Assembly: GCA_016719855.1 (NCBI GenBank)
Contig: JADJYH010000024.1
Span: forward strand, 36,928 to 100,927
Length of the DNA: 64,000 nt
Direction of reading: 5' to 3'
Source of the DNA: Saprospiraceae bacterium
GTDB lineage: Bacteria > Bacteroidota > Bacteroidia > Chitinophagales > Saprospiraceae
Shown in pieces: positions 34,063 to 43,729 of this stretch; position 1 is the first letter of the stretch; each line of letters opens with the position of its first letter. Position numbers and translations under genes: made by a program. Under the pieces are notes generated by a model that ran no database searches, was not told the DNA's origin, and worked only from the letters and a program-made list of their open reading frames with translations.

Positions 34063-35588
34063 ATGGCCAAATCTGACAACGACATACTCGACCAAGAAGC
34101 CTCCCCAGCGCCCAAGCAAATGAGCTTGGCTGGTAAGGCGGGTATTTTCACGCTCAGCCGGGCAGTCACCATCATCACGCAGATGCTGGCTGGTGTTATC
34201 ATCACCCATGCCCTGTCGGAGGCAGATGCCGGCATTGTGTTTTACCTGATTCTGCTCCTGTACGGCACTGCCATCACCTTCGGGCAGCTCGGCCTACCGG
34301 ACAGCGTGTTTTTTTTCTTCGAAAAACTGCCGAATGAGGCCCGCAAAAGCTTCACGCTCTTGCTTTCAAAAACATTGCTCCAGATGGCCTTCCTTGCCGC
34401 CGCCATCATGCTTGCCATCGGTTGGGTAGGATCCTCGAAAGAAGGTTTTGGCGAAGTGCGGACGCTCATCTGGGCGGTGATGGCCATGCTCGTTTTTGAA
34501 TTGCCCACCCTGCCCCTGCCCAACGTGCTCATAGCGCCCGACAAGGCAAAGACCGCCGCTTGGCTGAACATCTTTACGGGCCTCACCCAATTTTCGGCAA
34601 TGACGCTGCCGCTGTTCCTGCCCAACCCAGTGGCGGCCATTCCAACCGGCCTGTTGGTGTACAGCATTTTGCGCTTGGTGGTCAGTGCTGCCCTGTTCCA
34701 AAGCCTATTTAAAAACGAGCCACGGGTACAGCTACCAGCAGGCATGCTCAAGGAGGTTTTTCGTTACTCGATCCCCTTAGCCTCGCCCAGATTTTTTGGA
34801 CACTCAACCGACAGGTTGACAAGTACGCTGTCCAATGGTTCCTACCCGCTTTTTTCACCATTTACAGTGCCGGAGCATTTGAAATCCCTGTCATCCCTAC
34901 CATTGCCATCACCGTTTCGTCGGTGATGATGATGCAGTTCGTTGGCCACCACTTGCGGGGCGAGCGGGCCGAACTGCTGGAGCTTTGGTACAAAAGCATC
35001 CGCAAGGTATCGGTCATCGTGCTGCCGCTGGTCGTGGTGCTTTTGGTGGCCGCCGAGGAACTCATCGCACTGTTCTACCCCGACAACTACGCCGATGCGG
35101 TCATCCCGTTCCGCATTTACACCTTCATCCTGCTTCAACGGGTGGCCTCGTACAGCAACATGCAAAAGGCGCTGGGCAGCACGGCGCCCATCACGCACAG
35201 CGCCATTTACCTGTTTTTGATAAATGCGGCGCTCAGCGTGCCGCTCGTGCTGTGGCTGGGCATGGCCGGGCCGCCGTTGGCAGCGCTGTTGGCCAATATT
35301 TTTTCATGGTGGTATGCGCTCCACAATATTCAGGTCCTGCTGAAAGTGCGCTTCCGGGAGGTGTTCCCATTTGGGTTCTACGCCAAGGCGCTTGGCGTGG
35401 CCGTTCTCGCCGCCGTGCCGGTTTTTGGATTAAAAATGGCGGTGGAATTGCCCCGCTACTTCAGCTTTTTCATCTTGGCGGCCTGTTACCTGCCCATTTA
35501 CCTCGTGCTGGCCCGAACGACGGGAATCATCGAGGAGTCGGACTGGCGGCGACTGATGAACAAATTGGGCTTCCTTCGGAAAAAATAG
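34063..35588 (+). CDS. Polysaccharide flippase (Wzx/MATE-type), one frameshift
   Basis: A membrane exporter of lipid-linked saccharides with 12 or more hydrophobic helices. The first part (34063 to about 34780) has GKAGIFTLSRAVTIITQML, then GIVFYLILLLYGTAITFGQL, TLLQMAFLAAAIMLAIGWVG and IPTGLLVYSILRLVVSAALF. Near 34775 (a CCCC run) the frame shifts, and the next frame continues SLAQIFWTLNRQVDKYAVQ, FFTIYSAGAFEIPVIPTIA, VSVIVLPLVVVLLVAAEELI and YFSFFILAACYLPIYLVLA to 35588. The joined protein is about 508 residues, normal for the family. It lies alone, not in a visible glycan cluster. Confidence 0.8.
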
Positions 35589-35767
35589 TATTCCACGTCC
35601 CTCATTTATCCACCCAGCCTTTTGATGGTTAAACGAACGGCAAATGAACAAATGCGGGTCACCCGGGATTTTTCATAGCCGGTTGGGCTGATATTTTACA
35701 CCAAACGCAGTCGCAGTTGCATCTTCACTTTGTCCCAATTCGTTTCGGCTGGCTTTGCCGAAAATAC

Positions 35768-35796
35768 TTGTGTGAACCTTCGATTTCCTAATTTTG
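35768..35796 (+). promoter_or_regulatory. Bacteroidota-type promoter of the DUF4837 gene
   Basis: TTG at 35768-35770, an 18-nt spacer, then TAATTTTG (35789-35796), a perfect TAnnTTTG box. The ATG is at 35814, leaving a very short leader. Confidence 0.65.
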
Positions 35797-35813
35797 CCCA
35801 AACCTGTTTTGAA

Positions 35814-36902
35814 ATGAAATACCTGAAAATATTTTTTGCCTTTTCGATATTGCTCCTTGCCGCCTGTTCCAGCGATACTTCCGGTTCTGGCCAAGTGGCC
35901 ACGACCTCAAAAGGGAAAGTGCAGTCGCACGGCAGGGTGAACCAAGTACTCGTCATTGCCGACTCTTCGCTTTGGAAGGGGGCCGTGGGCGACACTTTTT
36001 TCTATTACTTCAGCGCCCCCTACATCTTGCTCCCGCAACCGGAACCGATTTTTGACCTGGTTCACATGACCCCTGAGCAGTTGGCCAAGCAGCCCTTGAA
36101 AAAAGAGTTTCGTACCATTGTTTTACTAGCTGACCTGAACGACGAGAACTCTACCACCGCCCGACTGCTTCGAGCCGACCTCGGCCCTGAGAAACTCGTT
36201 GAAATTCAAAATGGCAAGGGCTACAATGTGACCATTGGGCAGGACAAATGGGCTGTCAAGCAGCAACTGTTTTACGTGAACGGTTTTGGGGAAGACAAAT
36301 TGACCGAGTGCATCGCAGTCAATTTTCCGGCCATCGGGCGGAAAATCAACGAGCGGGACCAAGAGACCGTCAAGGCTACCGCCTATCAGGGTGGCGAGGA
36401 TACCAAGCTCGAAGGCGATATTTTTACCAAGTACAACCTGAAAATGCAAATCCCGAAAGGCTTCAAACAGGCCAAGTACGATGGCACCACCAATACGCTT
36501 TGGCTGCGCAGCGACGAGCGGGAAATCATCGCCAATATCATCGTACACAAGCTCCCGTACAAAGACAAGTCGCAGCTCACAAAGGCGGGCATCAAGAAAA
36601 TCAGGGATGGCGTGACGGGCATCGTCACCACGCAGCAGCCCAACACCTATATGCGCATCAACGACGTGGACCTGCCACTTTTCGTAGAAAACATAACCCT
36701 CAACAACGCCTACACCGTGCAGGCCAAGGGCGTTTGGGACATCGTGAACGACTTCAAGGGTGGCCCCTTCGTCAGCAACCTCATGCTCAATCCCAAAACC
36801 AACGAACTGGTGCTGGTGGATGGCTTCGTCTTCGCCCCCGGCAAAGACAAACGGAATTATATGCAGGAACTGGAACTGGTGCTCTCCACAGCGAGCTTTT
36901 AG
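35814..36902 (+). CDS. DUF4837-family lipoprotein
   Basis: The ATG at 35814 gives a lipoprotein signal (MKYLKIFFAFSILLLAACSS, lipobox Cys 18). The open frame upstream to 35730 contains the promoter and is not coding. The 362-residue protein has family stretches QVLVIADSSLWKGAVGDTFF, PEPIFDLVHMTPEQLAK and RTIVLLADLNDENST. NLKMQIPKGFKQAKYD and NYMQELELVLSTASF lie near the end. The family is restricted to Bacteroidota, has no known function and is probably attached to the periplasmic side of an envelope membrane. Confidence 0.85.
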   Translation: MKYLKIFFAFSILLLAACSSDTSGSGQVATTSKGKVQSHGRVNQVLVIADSSLWKGAVGDTFFYYFSAPYILLPQPEPIFDLVHMTPEQLAKQPLKKEFRTIVLLADLNDENSTTARLLRADLGPEKLVEIQNGKGYNVTIGQDKWAVKQQLFYVNGFGEDKLTECIAVNFPAIGRKINERDQETVKATAYQGGEDTKLEGDIFTKYNLKMQIPKGFKQAKYDGTTNTLWLRSDEREIIANIIVHKLPYKDKSQLTKAGIKKIRDGVTGIVTTQQPNTYMRINDVDLPLFVENITLNNAYTVQAKGVWDIVNDFKGGPFVSNLMLNPKTNELVLVDGFVFAPGKDKRNYMQELELVLSTASF

Positions 36903-36903
36903 A

Positions 36904-37009
36904 GCGGGGAATTGGTAAATTGGGGAATTGGTATTGGTTGAATTGGTAAACTGGTTGAATTCAGGGAACGACTACTTCAACCAATTCCCGAATTCAACCA
37001 ATTCTCCGC
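36904..37009. repeat. Convergent intergenic inverted word repeat (GAATTGGTAAATTGG words)
   Basis: The left part (36904-36965) repeats GGAATTGGTAAATTGG, TTGGTTGAATTGG and TTGGTTGAATTC. The right part (about 36980-37009) has CAACCAATTCCCGAATTC and CAACCAATTCTCCGC. The outermost bases GCGG..CCGC also pair. It lies between the ends of convergent genes. Confidence 0.72.
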
Positions 37010-37011
37010 AC

Positions 37012-37377
37012 TCAAAACTGCCCGGTTGAAAGCATCACCAAGGTGCAAGCCTCAAGCACTTCAATACCTGCCTCCCCTGCCCGCTCCATCAGGTCAAAGT
37101 TCTCCGCACCTGGGTTGAAAATTATCCGCTTGGGCTTCATTTCCAACAAATAATCGTAATACTCTTCTTGGTGGGTAAGGTTCAAGTACAGCGTGACAGT
37201 GTCAATGTCCGACAGCGACGGATGCCCCGTTAGAATCTTGGCGCCATTTACCTCCCCTTCCTTTCGGCCAATTGCCACTACCTCATGGCCGTGCTTTTTC
37301 AGTGAATTGATGGCTAGGTACGAGTACCGTTCAGGGTTGGTGGAGGCACCGATGACGAGTGTTTTTTCATAAAGCAA
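37012..37377 (-). CDS. CoA-binding domain protein (CoA_binding_2)
   Basis: A 121-residue Rossmann-fold protein: TLVIGASTNPERYSYLAINS at the N-terminus, HEVVAIGRKEGEV, DTVTLYLNLTHQEEYYDYLL, PKRIIFNPGAENFDLMERA, ending ACTLVMLSTGQF. The frame begins at TTG 37377 (MLYEKTLV). An ATG one frame off, followed by an A6 run, would read MKKTLVIGAS, the usual start, if one A were added. A lost base in the run is therefore likely. Such proteins bind CoA in vitro; their role is unknown. Confidence 0.82.
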   Translation of the reverse strand: MLYEKTLVIGASTNPERYSYLAINSLKKHGHEVVAIGRKEGEVNGAKILTGHPSLSDIDTVTLYLNLTHQEEYYDYLLEMKPKRIIFNPGAENFDLMERAGEAGIEVLEACTLVMLSTGQF

Positions 37378-37510
37378 TAGATATTATGGCAAGGTAGGCG
37401 ATTGATCCTGTGAGCAAGCCTCTTAATGTTCACTTTCTTGTCTCTGGCGCTAGACTTAAAAGAACCGGGTGGGCAATAATCAACTTTTCCTTCCGCTTCA
37501 TCCGCCGCCA

Positions 37511-39071
37511 CTAAGCTTCCTCCAAAATGGAATGTGCAAACTTGACCTCCTTCTCAGAAAAGCCAAAGCGTTCTTTCAGAATCAACTGGTTGGAGGTTTT
37601 CAGTATAGTTTCGGCATTCAAACCAAGGCGAAGCATTTTGTCGAACTCGGGCAAGAGGGCATCGTTGTCTGCATGGTAGGGAAGCAGTATCTTCTCTGCC
37701 TCGCCTGGCATGAGCTCAGTACACCCCCGCCGTAGCTCCTGCCGTTTACCTCTGCCATGGCGAAGGAGAGAGAATTGTAGAAGCTGGCAATCAATGCCCG
37801 GACATTGGTGCTTGGCTTTGGGAAAACCCGGTGCATGGTGTCCGTTGTATAAGCGTTCGCTTCGTTGAGTATCATACGGGGGAACAAATGGTTGCGGCGT
37901 AACAGCAGCGCTTGGGATAGCTTGAGGACGGGACGATGTACCAGTCTTCCCGAATGCCACATTTATAGCCCTTATGAATGCCATTTTCCTCGCCGATTGC
38001 GATGTATTGGGCTGCTCCGTTTAGGTTCTTGCCGCTTGGGAAAACCAACAGGTGGGCCTTGGCCTGTGCATCACGATTGGCCTGCCAATCCTCTGTGTTG
38101 AAAACAGCACCTTTTACCTGCACACTTCTACCTACCATCGGGCGGGCATAGCAGTGCATGTCGTATTCCTCAACGATGGAAAGCGGTACGGTAAAAAAGT
38201 CGTTGGAACCGGTAGTAATGCCCACTTCCACTTCGGCATATTTGCCAAGGATAGGAATATGTTTCTGCTTGGCTATATTTTCAAGAAAATCAATTTCTCC
38301 CCTTGTTCTAGGAAATAATACGTCCATTTGTTGGACTTGAAGTCGACGTTTTCTTAGGGCTTTTCAGTCGGGCCATGTCAAGCCGACGAGGTCTTGGGCA
38401 TTGCGAAGCTCTAGGTGCTCGATTTGATGCGCCGACTCACCATTCTTTTCGCATAGCAGTAACACGACTTCTTGCTGTATGTCAGGGAACACCTTCCTCG
38501 AATGAAACAATGTTTATTTTGTTGTAAAATGGGCAAGGAAGCTCCGCAACTGTTTGGCATAAGAAACTTGAAGGATTTCAGCAGGGAGGACAAACCCTAT
38601 TTTGCCAACATCTTTCAGCAGCAGGGAAGCACCCACTACGAACGAAACCCAGGCGTTGGTGAGCCGGGAAGAGGTCAGGCCAGCTTTGATGAAAATGTCC
38701 TCTGCTTCGACCTGTATTTGTGGCAAAATTGACTACCAATAAGGAGGATTGCCAATGACTAGGTCAAACCGTTTTTTTGTTCCGTTGCAATAGGTATGGA
38801 AGTCGCCCCTGATTATCGTTTTGTTCGGGATGCTGATAAGTTCGGCTTTGTCGGCTTCCACTTCATCCATTTCAACGGCGGTCACGGAGGCAAACTTAGA
38901 ACCCAACCTCTGGATTTGCTCCAAGAAAACCCCATCGCCACAGCTTGGCTCCAGAATGTCGAGGTTGGTGGAGCCGTTGATGCCCCATCGGAGCATAAAT
39001 GCAGCAATGGCCTCGGGTGTGTAAAACCCACCCCTTAATTTTTCAGCCGAAGCTTGGCTCATTAACTGCAT
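37511..39071 (-). pseudogene. N6-adenine DNA methyltransferase (Eco57I/TaqI type), decayed
   Basis: The start at 39071 reads MSQASAEKLRGGFYTPEAIA, then LDILEPSCGDGVFLEQI (SAM motif I), TAVEMDEVEADKA and FDLVIGNPPYW (catalytic NPPY). An in-frame TAG follows NPPYW at once, yet the same frame continues with VEAEDIFIKAGLTSSRLTNA and IGFVLPAEILQVSYAKQLRS. Frame changes near 38515, 38470 and 38330 lead on to VSFEEGVFPDIQQEVVLLLC, PILGKYAEVEVGITTGSNDF (target recognition region) and CGIREDWYIVPSS. More breaks near 37910 and 37730 precede ELMPGEAEKILLPYHADND and the stop at 37511. One nonsense codon and five or so frameshifts mark real decay. It once modified DNA for the nuclease next to it. Confidence 0.8.
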
Positions 39072-39163
39072 AATTTGATTGATTTTTCTGCAAAATATGA
39101 TTCATAATTCAAGGGAGAACGTTTTTGGTTTTTAGGTTGAAATATTTTTGTTTTGATATAGCA

Positions 39164-40331
39164 CTATACAATCTCGATGCGAAAGACTTTTTTGGCGTCC
39201 TTGTGGAGCATATAGTTCAAGCCTTCGGCCCGTCAGGGTTTGACTCTTTGATTATGTCTCCTACTTTTCCCCACCAAATTGAAGTGGTATAATTGCCTTG
39301 TCCAGCTGCTCCACTTGGCTTGTGACGAACCTGTAATTCAAACCTGCCAATAAATTCACCGAAAAGAAAAAGGTCAAACTCCACCATTGTCGCTTCCACA
39401 AAAGGAGCGGGTCGAACTTGCTGCCAAGGGTGTCTTCCGAAAACGGCCTGTCTGAAATAAGTTTTTTGGTCTATCACCTTTCCTTTTACCTCAAAATCAT
39501 CTTGCACAAGCCGCAGTGCGCCCGTTGGATTCGTGCCACCACTGCCAGCTTGAACACTGGAGGCTGGTAGGTTTTTCCTCACCCAAACCAAATTACCCTT
39601 TTGGGGAGCGGGCATTGTTATGGCAGGTTTTACAGGTTTACCTTTCTTCTTTTTGAGGCTCTTTTCAAAAACCATGCGAGATGGCCTGTATCTTTCTATT
39701 AGGAAAGCCCACCCGTGGTTTTCGTCGCTTGCTATCGGACATCTCAGCAGATTCTTCGGCGATAATTTCCTTGTCCTCAATGGGTATCTTGTACTTTTCA
39801 ACCAGTTGCAGAATCAAATCCGGTGTTAGCCTAAAAGGTTGGGTTCAGTAAAGTCAAACAGGCGCTTGAAGTATTCCTTCATGTCATTTACGAGCGCTTT
39901 ACCTTCCACGTCGTCGTCGTCAAATTTCACCAACAGCGATGACTCGATATTGACCAAAGACCTGGCCGGTCAAGTTCGATGAACCTGTGATAAGCCGTGG
40001 TTTTCCTTCTCCTTCAAGAGGTATATTTTGGGTGAAAAATAGCTGCTTTCTCAAGGTGGAACACAAAGCTGTTCACATCCATTTTAACAAGTTCATCAAG
40101 GGCTTCCTTGGAAGTGCCGCCACGGGCAATCCCAACGACGATGTTGAGTTGCTGGAAATTGCTTTTAGCGATGTCCACGAACCTAGATAGGCCGTTAATG
40201 CCCAATTTGCTTGCGAAGGCAGAAATTCCAGTGAATGAATGGAAGCCTTCTTCTTGCAGGTATTGGACAAGCAACCCGCCTACTGGTCGGCTTTCATCCT
40301 GAAAGCCTTGCCCGAGAAAAGAAATATTCAT
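39164..40331 (-). pseudogene. PLD-fold restriction endonuclease (NgoFVII/BfiI-like), decayed
   Basis: From ATG 40331: MNISFLGQGFQDESRPVGGL, then GFHSFTGISAFASKLGING, VVGIARGGTSKEALDELVKM and AIFHPK, the H-x-K of an HKD motif. A frameshift near 40020 is followed in other frames by IYLLKE, PRLITGSSNLTGQVF (the GSxN of the motif) and SSLLVKFDDDDVEGKALVND. Another break precedes the C-terminal specificity part: GNLVWVRKNLPASSVQAGSG, GALRLVQDDFEVKGKVIDQ and FGRHPWQQVRPAPFVEATMV. A last shift near 39245 gives EGLNYMLHKDAKKVFRIEIV and the stop. This nuclease type cuts without a metal ion. At least four frame breaks make it non-functional as read. It is the partner of the methyltransferase downstream. 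Confidence 0.72.
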
Positions 40332-41091
40332 CGCTTGCATTTTGGCAAAAATGATAAAATTACCCATAACCAGATGTTACGAGCCTGCCCGATAATAAAA
40401 GTGAAAATCTCACGCAAGTTTAGCGCCAGCGCAACTTGACAGGTGTACACTATGCGGATTGCACCACCTCTAAAACTTCCCCTCCTCAGGGAACAACCCC
40501 ACTAACCCCGCCTCACTCGCCGCACAAACACCCCGTTCCGTAATCAGCCCCGTCACCAGCCGGGCGGGCGTCACATCGAAGGCGTAGTTGGCGGCGGGGC
40601 TGCCAGCAGGTGTCAGCCGAACCTCCCGAACCCGTCCAGCTTCGTCCAATCCGCTGATAAAATGCACTTCCCAGACGTCCCGTTCCTCGATGGGGATTTC
40701 CGTCAGCCCATTGCGCAAGCACCAATCAATGCTCGATGAAGGCACGCCCACGTAGAACGGTACACCGTTGTCGGCAGCGGCCAATGCCTTGAGGTAGGTG
40801 CCGATTTTATTGGCCACATCGCCAGTGCGGGTAGTGCGGTCCGTACCGACGATGACCATGTCCACCATGCCGTGCTGCATCAGGTGGCCGCCAGTATTGT
40901 CGGCGATGACGGTGTGCGGAACGCCGTGCTCCCCCAATTCGAAGGCGGTGAGCGATGCGCCCTGGTTGCGGGGCCGGGTCTCGTCCACCCAGACGTGGAC
41001 GGGGATGCCCCGGTCGTGGGCGGCATAAATGGGTGCCGTGGCTGTGCCGTGGTCAATGCAGGCGAGCCAGCCGGCATTGCAGTGAGTTAGG

Positions 41092-41128
41092 ATATTGACG
41101 ATTGGGGATTTACGATTGACGATTGGGG
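41092..41128. repeat. Word repeat (GATTGACGATTGGGGATT) inside mtnA
   Basis: ATTGACGATTGGGGATTT and ACGATTGACGATTGGGG are the words found in the gaps at 18.3, 56.5 and 58.3 kb. Here they sit in frame in mtnA and encode APIVNRKSPIVN just before the ILTHCNAG active-site strand. Confidence 0.7.
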
Positions 41129-41293
41129 CGGACTGCTGCAATTTTCTTTTGTAAATTTCTTCGATGAGCTTTAGGCCGTGTTCGCCGATGGAGCGACAGT
41201 GGATTACGCTTTCCTCTGTGATGTCGTGGGCGGTTTGTCGTATTTTTGAAATCTGCTCCGCAATGGCCATCCCCGCAGTTCCTGATTGCCCAT

Positions 41294-41319
41294 GCCAACT
41301 GTCGAACTGCCAACTGAAC
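41294..41319. repeat. Second word repeat (CAACTGTCGAACTG) inside mtnA
   Basis: GCCAACTGTCGAACTG followed by CCAACTGAACC is a slipped repeat of an AACTG word. It lies where the family-like sequence stops and about 15-40 nt from the second frame break. A related word block (GGCAGTTCGACAG) follows the S9 peptidase gene at about 62.72 kb. Confidence 0.55.
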
Positions 41320-41716
41320 CCAGCACCCGGTCAACGGCGTAGGCGAGATTGACGGCAGTGGGGCGGGTGGCTTTCAGTCGGGCGGCGGCTTCCTGCATTT
41401 TTTCCCCAAAATTTTGCGAAGCCACAGGTTGCGAAGCAGAAAATGGCAAAGCCATAAACTGCACAGCCGCCACGTACATGCCGTAGGCCGCCGCTGCGCC
41501 GATGAGCGGTGCGCCCCACTTGCATGTCACGGATGGCCGCCTCGAAGTCCTCCAGCATGGTCAGGTTCTCGATGACGAAGCGGTGCGGCAGGTGGCGCTG
41601 GTCAATGATTTGTACCACCCGTTCGTCGTTGGGGTGCAGCCAGATGGTTCGGTAGTGTTTGCCTTGGATAATCATGGGGTAAATATGGCAGTTATTTGCA
41701 AAATGCCATGTTTACT

Positions 41717-41820
41717 CGTCACGCTGTGCGTACCGCTATGTGTCACTTTGTCATCCCGTAGGGACCCGCCCACGCCGCTTTTGCCCTCACGACGTGGACG
41801 GGTCCCTACGGGATGACAAA
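41717..41820. repeat. Dispersed TTTGTCAT/GNA-hairpin repeat with a 28-bp inverted arm
   Basis: The lead CGCTGTGCG..CTTTGTCAT (41717-41753) is followed by the small hairpin TCCC-GTA-GGGA (41754-41764). The arm 41747-41774 (TTTGTCATCCCGTAGGGACC and on) pairs with 41793-41820 with one mismatch. The lead matches that at 52.95 kb in about 28 of 38 bases. It lies between mtnA and the acyl-CoA dehydrogenase terminator. Confidence 0.7.
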
Positions 41821-41851
41821 CCCGTTTGACGACAACCGAGGCACGGACGCC

Positions 41852-41886
41852 AACAAAAAGGCAGCCCGCTGCCTGGGCTGCCTTCA
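41852..41886 (-). terminator. Intrinsic terminator of the acyl-CoA dehydrogenase gene
   Basis: AAGGCAGCCC (41858-41867) pairs with GGGCTGCCTT (41875-41884). Read leftwards, the stem ends in a run of five T. It lies 25 nt beyond the stop codon at 41911. Confidence 0.8.
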
Positions 41887-41910
41887 AATTTTCGTAAAAA
41901 CTTCAAGGGT

Positions 41911-43698
41911 TTAAAAGCAATAGTCGTCGGCTTCGATGAGCCTGTCCGCTATGAGGCGGCGGGCGTTTTTGACGTTGACTGGCGGGTATTTCGTGAATCG
42001 TTTCACGCCCATCAAGAAGGTCTTGAGCAGGTCGCCTTCGGCAAATGAGGCGATGGCATCACTGGCGCACTTGCTGACCCGGCTGGTGGCGTCGTTGAAA
42101 TAGACTTTCAGCATGGCCTCATAAACCGACTGGTCGTTTGCCTTGTCGGACATTTCAGCGAGGCGCTCGACCCGCAGCAGCAGCGATTCGGCCACGAAGG
42201 CGTCAATCATCATATCGGCCACGTTCATCACGATTTCCTGCTCTTCCTTGATGTCGAGCTGGCCTTCCATCTGCATCTTCACGGCAGCTCCGGCGGTCAT
42301 CAGCACGATTTTTTTGAAGTCCTTCAGCGCCTTCTTTTCCTCGGCGTACAAGCCGCTCACGCCTTCCATGGACGGCATCGAAGCCAGTTCCTTTTGCACC
42401 TCCCAAGCTGGGCCGACCATGTCCACCTGGCCCTTCATCGCCCGCTTGAGCAGTTGGGAGACCATGAGCATCCGGTTGATTTCGTTGGTGCCTTCGTAGA
42501 TGCGGTTGATTCGGGCATCCCGGTAAGCTCGTGCAGCGGTGAACTCCTCAGAGAAGCCAAGCCCGCCATGGATTTGCACCATTTCGTCCACCACGAAGTC
42601 GGTCACCTCGGAGCCGTACACCTTGATGATGGCACACTCGATGGCGTACTCCTCAGCAGCTTTGAGTGTGGCGTCGGCGTAGCTGTCGCCCTGTTCCATG
42701 AGGGCATTCTTCTTGTCATCGAGGAGGTCGGAGATGCGGTAGCAGGCGCTTTCGAGGGCGAAATTGCGGATGGACTGCTCTGCAAGCTTGTGCTTGATGG
42801 CCCCGAAAGTCGCGATGGGCTGGCCAAACTGTTTGCGCTCATTGGCGTATTTTACGCTGGTCGCAATGGCCTTTTTTGCACCGCCCATGCACATCACGCC
42901 GAGTTTGTAGCGCCCGATATTGAGGGCATTGAAAGCGATGAGATGTCCCTTGCCGATTTGGCCGAGCACATTGCTGGCAGGTACTTTCACGTTCTCGAAG
43001 AACACCTGCCGGGTACTGGAGCCTTTGATGCCCATCTTCTGTTCCTCAGCGCCGAGGGTGAGGCCGGGCGTTTTGGCCTCCACGATGAAGCCCGTGAACT
43101 TGTCACCGTCAATCTGTGCGAACACGATGAACATATCGGCAAAGCCCGCATTGGAAATCCACATTTTTTGGCCGTTGAGGAGGTAGTGCTGGCCATCGGG
43201 AGTGAGGTCGGCACGGGTCTTGGCGGCGAGGGCATCGGAGCCGCTGCCGGGTTCGGTGAGGCAGTAGGCGGCCTTCCATTCGCCGGAGGCGAGGCGAGGC
43301 AGGTACTGGTGCTTCAGCTCCTCGGTGCCGAAGTAGAGGATGGGCAACATGCCGATGCCCGTGTGCGCTGCGATGGTGGTGGCGAAGCCGCCACCCATGC
43401 GTCCCAGTTCCTCGCTGATAAAAGTGTTGGCGTTGGTATCAAGTAGCGTACCGCCATACTCCTCGGGGATATGGCATCCGAGCAGGCCGAGTTCGCCGGC
43501 CTTTTCCATTAGCTCCACTTGGTATTCGAGTTTGTGGGCTTTTTCGCCCGCTTCGTTGGCATAGTCACGCACCATTTGGCGAGCCATGTTTTGCTCTTCG
43601 TTGATGTCTTCGGGGATGAAAGTATCTGCTGCGGCGCTTTCCTTGATGATGAACTCGCCACCTTTGAGGACGTTGGATTTTATAAGTGTGTCTGGCAT
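41911..43698 (-). CDS. Acyl-CoA dehydrogenase (long/very-long-chain type, about 595 aa)
   Basis: A FAD enzyme making trans-2-enoyl-CoA in beta-oxidation. Marks in order: YCLTEPGSGSDALAAKTRA near residue 148 (FAD/substrate loop), WISNAGFADMFIVFA near 183, GIKGSSTRQVFFENVKVP near 224, ERKQFGQPIATFGAIKHKL near 295, VDEMVQIHGGLGFSEEF near 383 and YRDARINRIYEGTNEINRML near 405 (catalytic Glu). A C-terminal helical extension of about 170 residues (430-595) puts it in the VLCAD-like branch. It has its own terminator, a strong promoter and a pair of operator-like palindromes (43730-43807), so it is a regulated single-gene unit. Confidence 0.92.
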   Translation of the reverse strand: MPDTLIKSNVLKGGEFIIKESAAADTFIPEDINEEQNMARQMVRDYANEAGEKAHKLEYQVELMEKAGELGLLGCHIPEEYGGTLLDTNANTFISEELGRMGGGFATTIAAHTGIGMLPILYFGTEELKHQYLPRLASGEWKAAYCLTEPGSGSDALAAKTRADLTPDGQHYLLNGQKMWISNAGFADMFIVFAQIDGDKFTGFIVEAKTPGLTLGAEEQKMGIKGSSTRQVFFENVKVPASNVLGQIGKGHLIAFNALNIGRYKLGVMCMGGAKKAIATSVKYANERKQFGQPIATFGAIKHKLAEQSIRNFALESACYRISDLLDDKKNALMEQGDSYADATLKAAEEYAIECAIIKVYGSEVTDFVVDEMVQIHGGLGFSEEFTAARAYRDARINRIYEGTNEINRMLMVSQLLKRAMKGQVDMVGPAWEVQKELASMPSMEGVSGLYAEEKKALKDFKKIVLMTAGAAVKMQMEGQLDIKEEQEIVMNVADMMIDAFVAESLLLRVERLAEMSDKANDQSVYEAMLKVYFNDATSRVSKCASDAIASFAEGDLLKTFLMGVKRFTKYPPVNVKNARRLIADRLIEADDYCF

Positions 43699-43729
43699 GG
43701 CAAAATGATTTGTAGCGTTGAGATTTTTA

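Larger units (their letters stand above)
40470..41675 (-). pseudogene. mtnA: Methylthioribose-1-phosphate isomerase with two frame breaks and internal repeat sequence
   Basis: Converts 5-methylthioribose-1-P to methylthioribulose-1-P in methionine salvage. The start at 41675 reads HYRTIWLHPNDERVVQIIDQ and LTMLEDFEAAIRDMQV. A frame break near 41520 leads to GAPLIGAAAAYGMYVAA and ATRPTAVNLAYAVDRVL. A second, near 41280, leads to ESVIHCRSIGEHGLKLIEEI, ILTHCNAGWLACIDHGTA (catalytic Cys), VDETRPRNQGASLTAFELGE, DMVIVGTDRTTRTGDVANKI (catalytic Asp) and PIEERDVWEVHFISGL. Two blocks are foreign to the family, VGSSTVGMGNQE and QQSAPIVNRKSPIVN. Both are translated from word repeats otherwise found between genes. 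Catalytic residues are kept. It could still be functional if the breaks are sequence errors. Confidence 0.82.
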
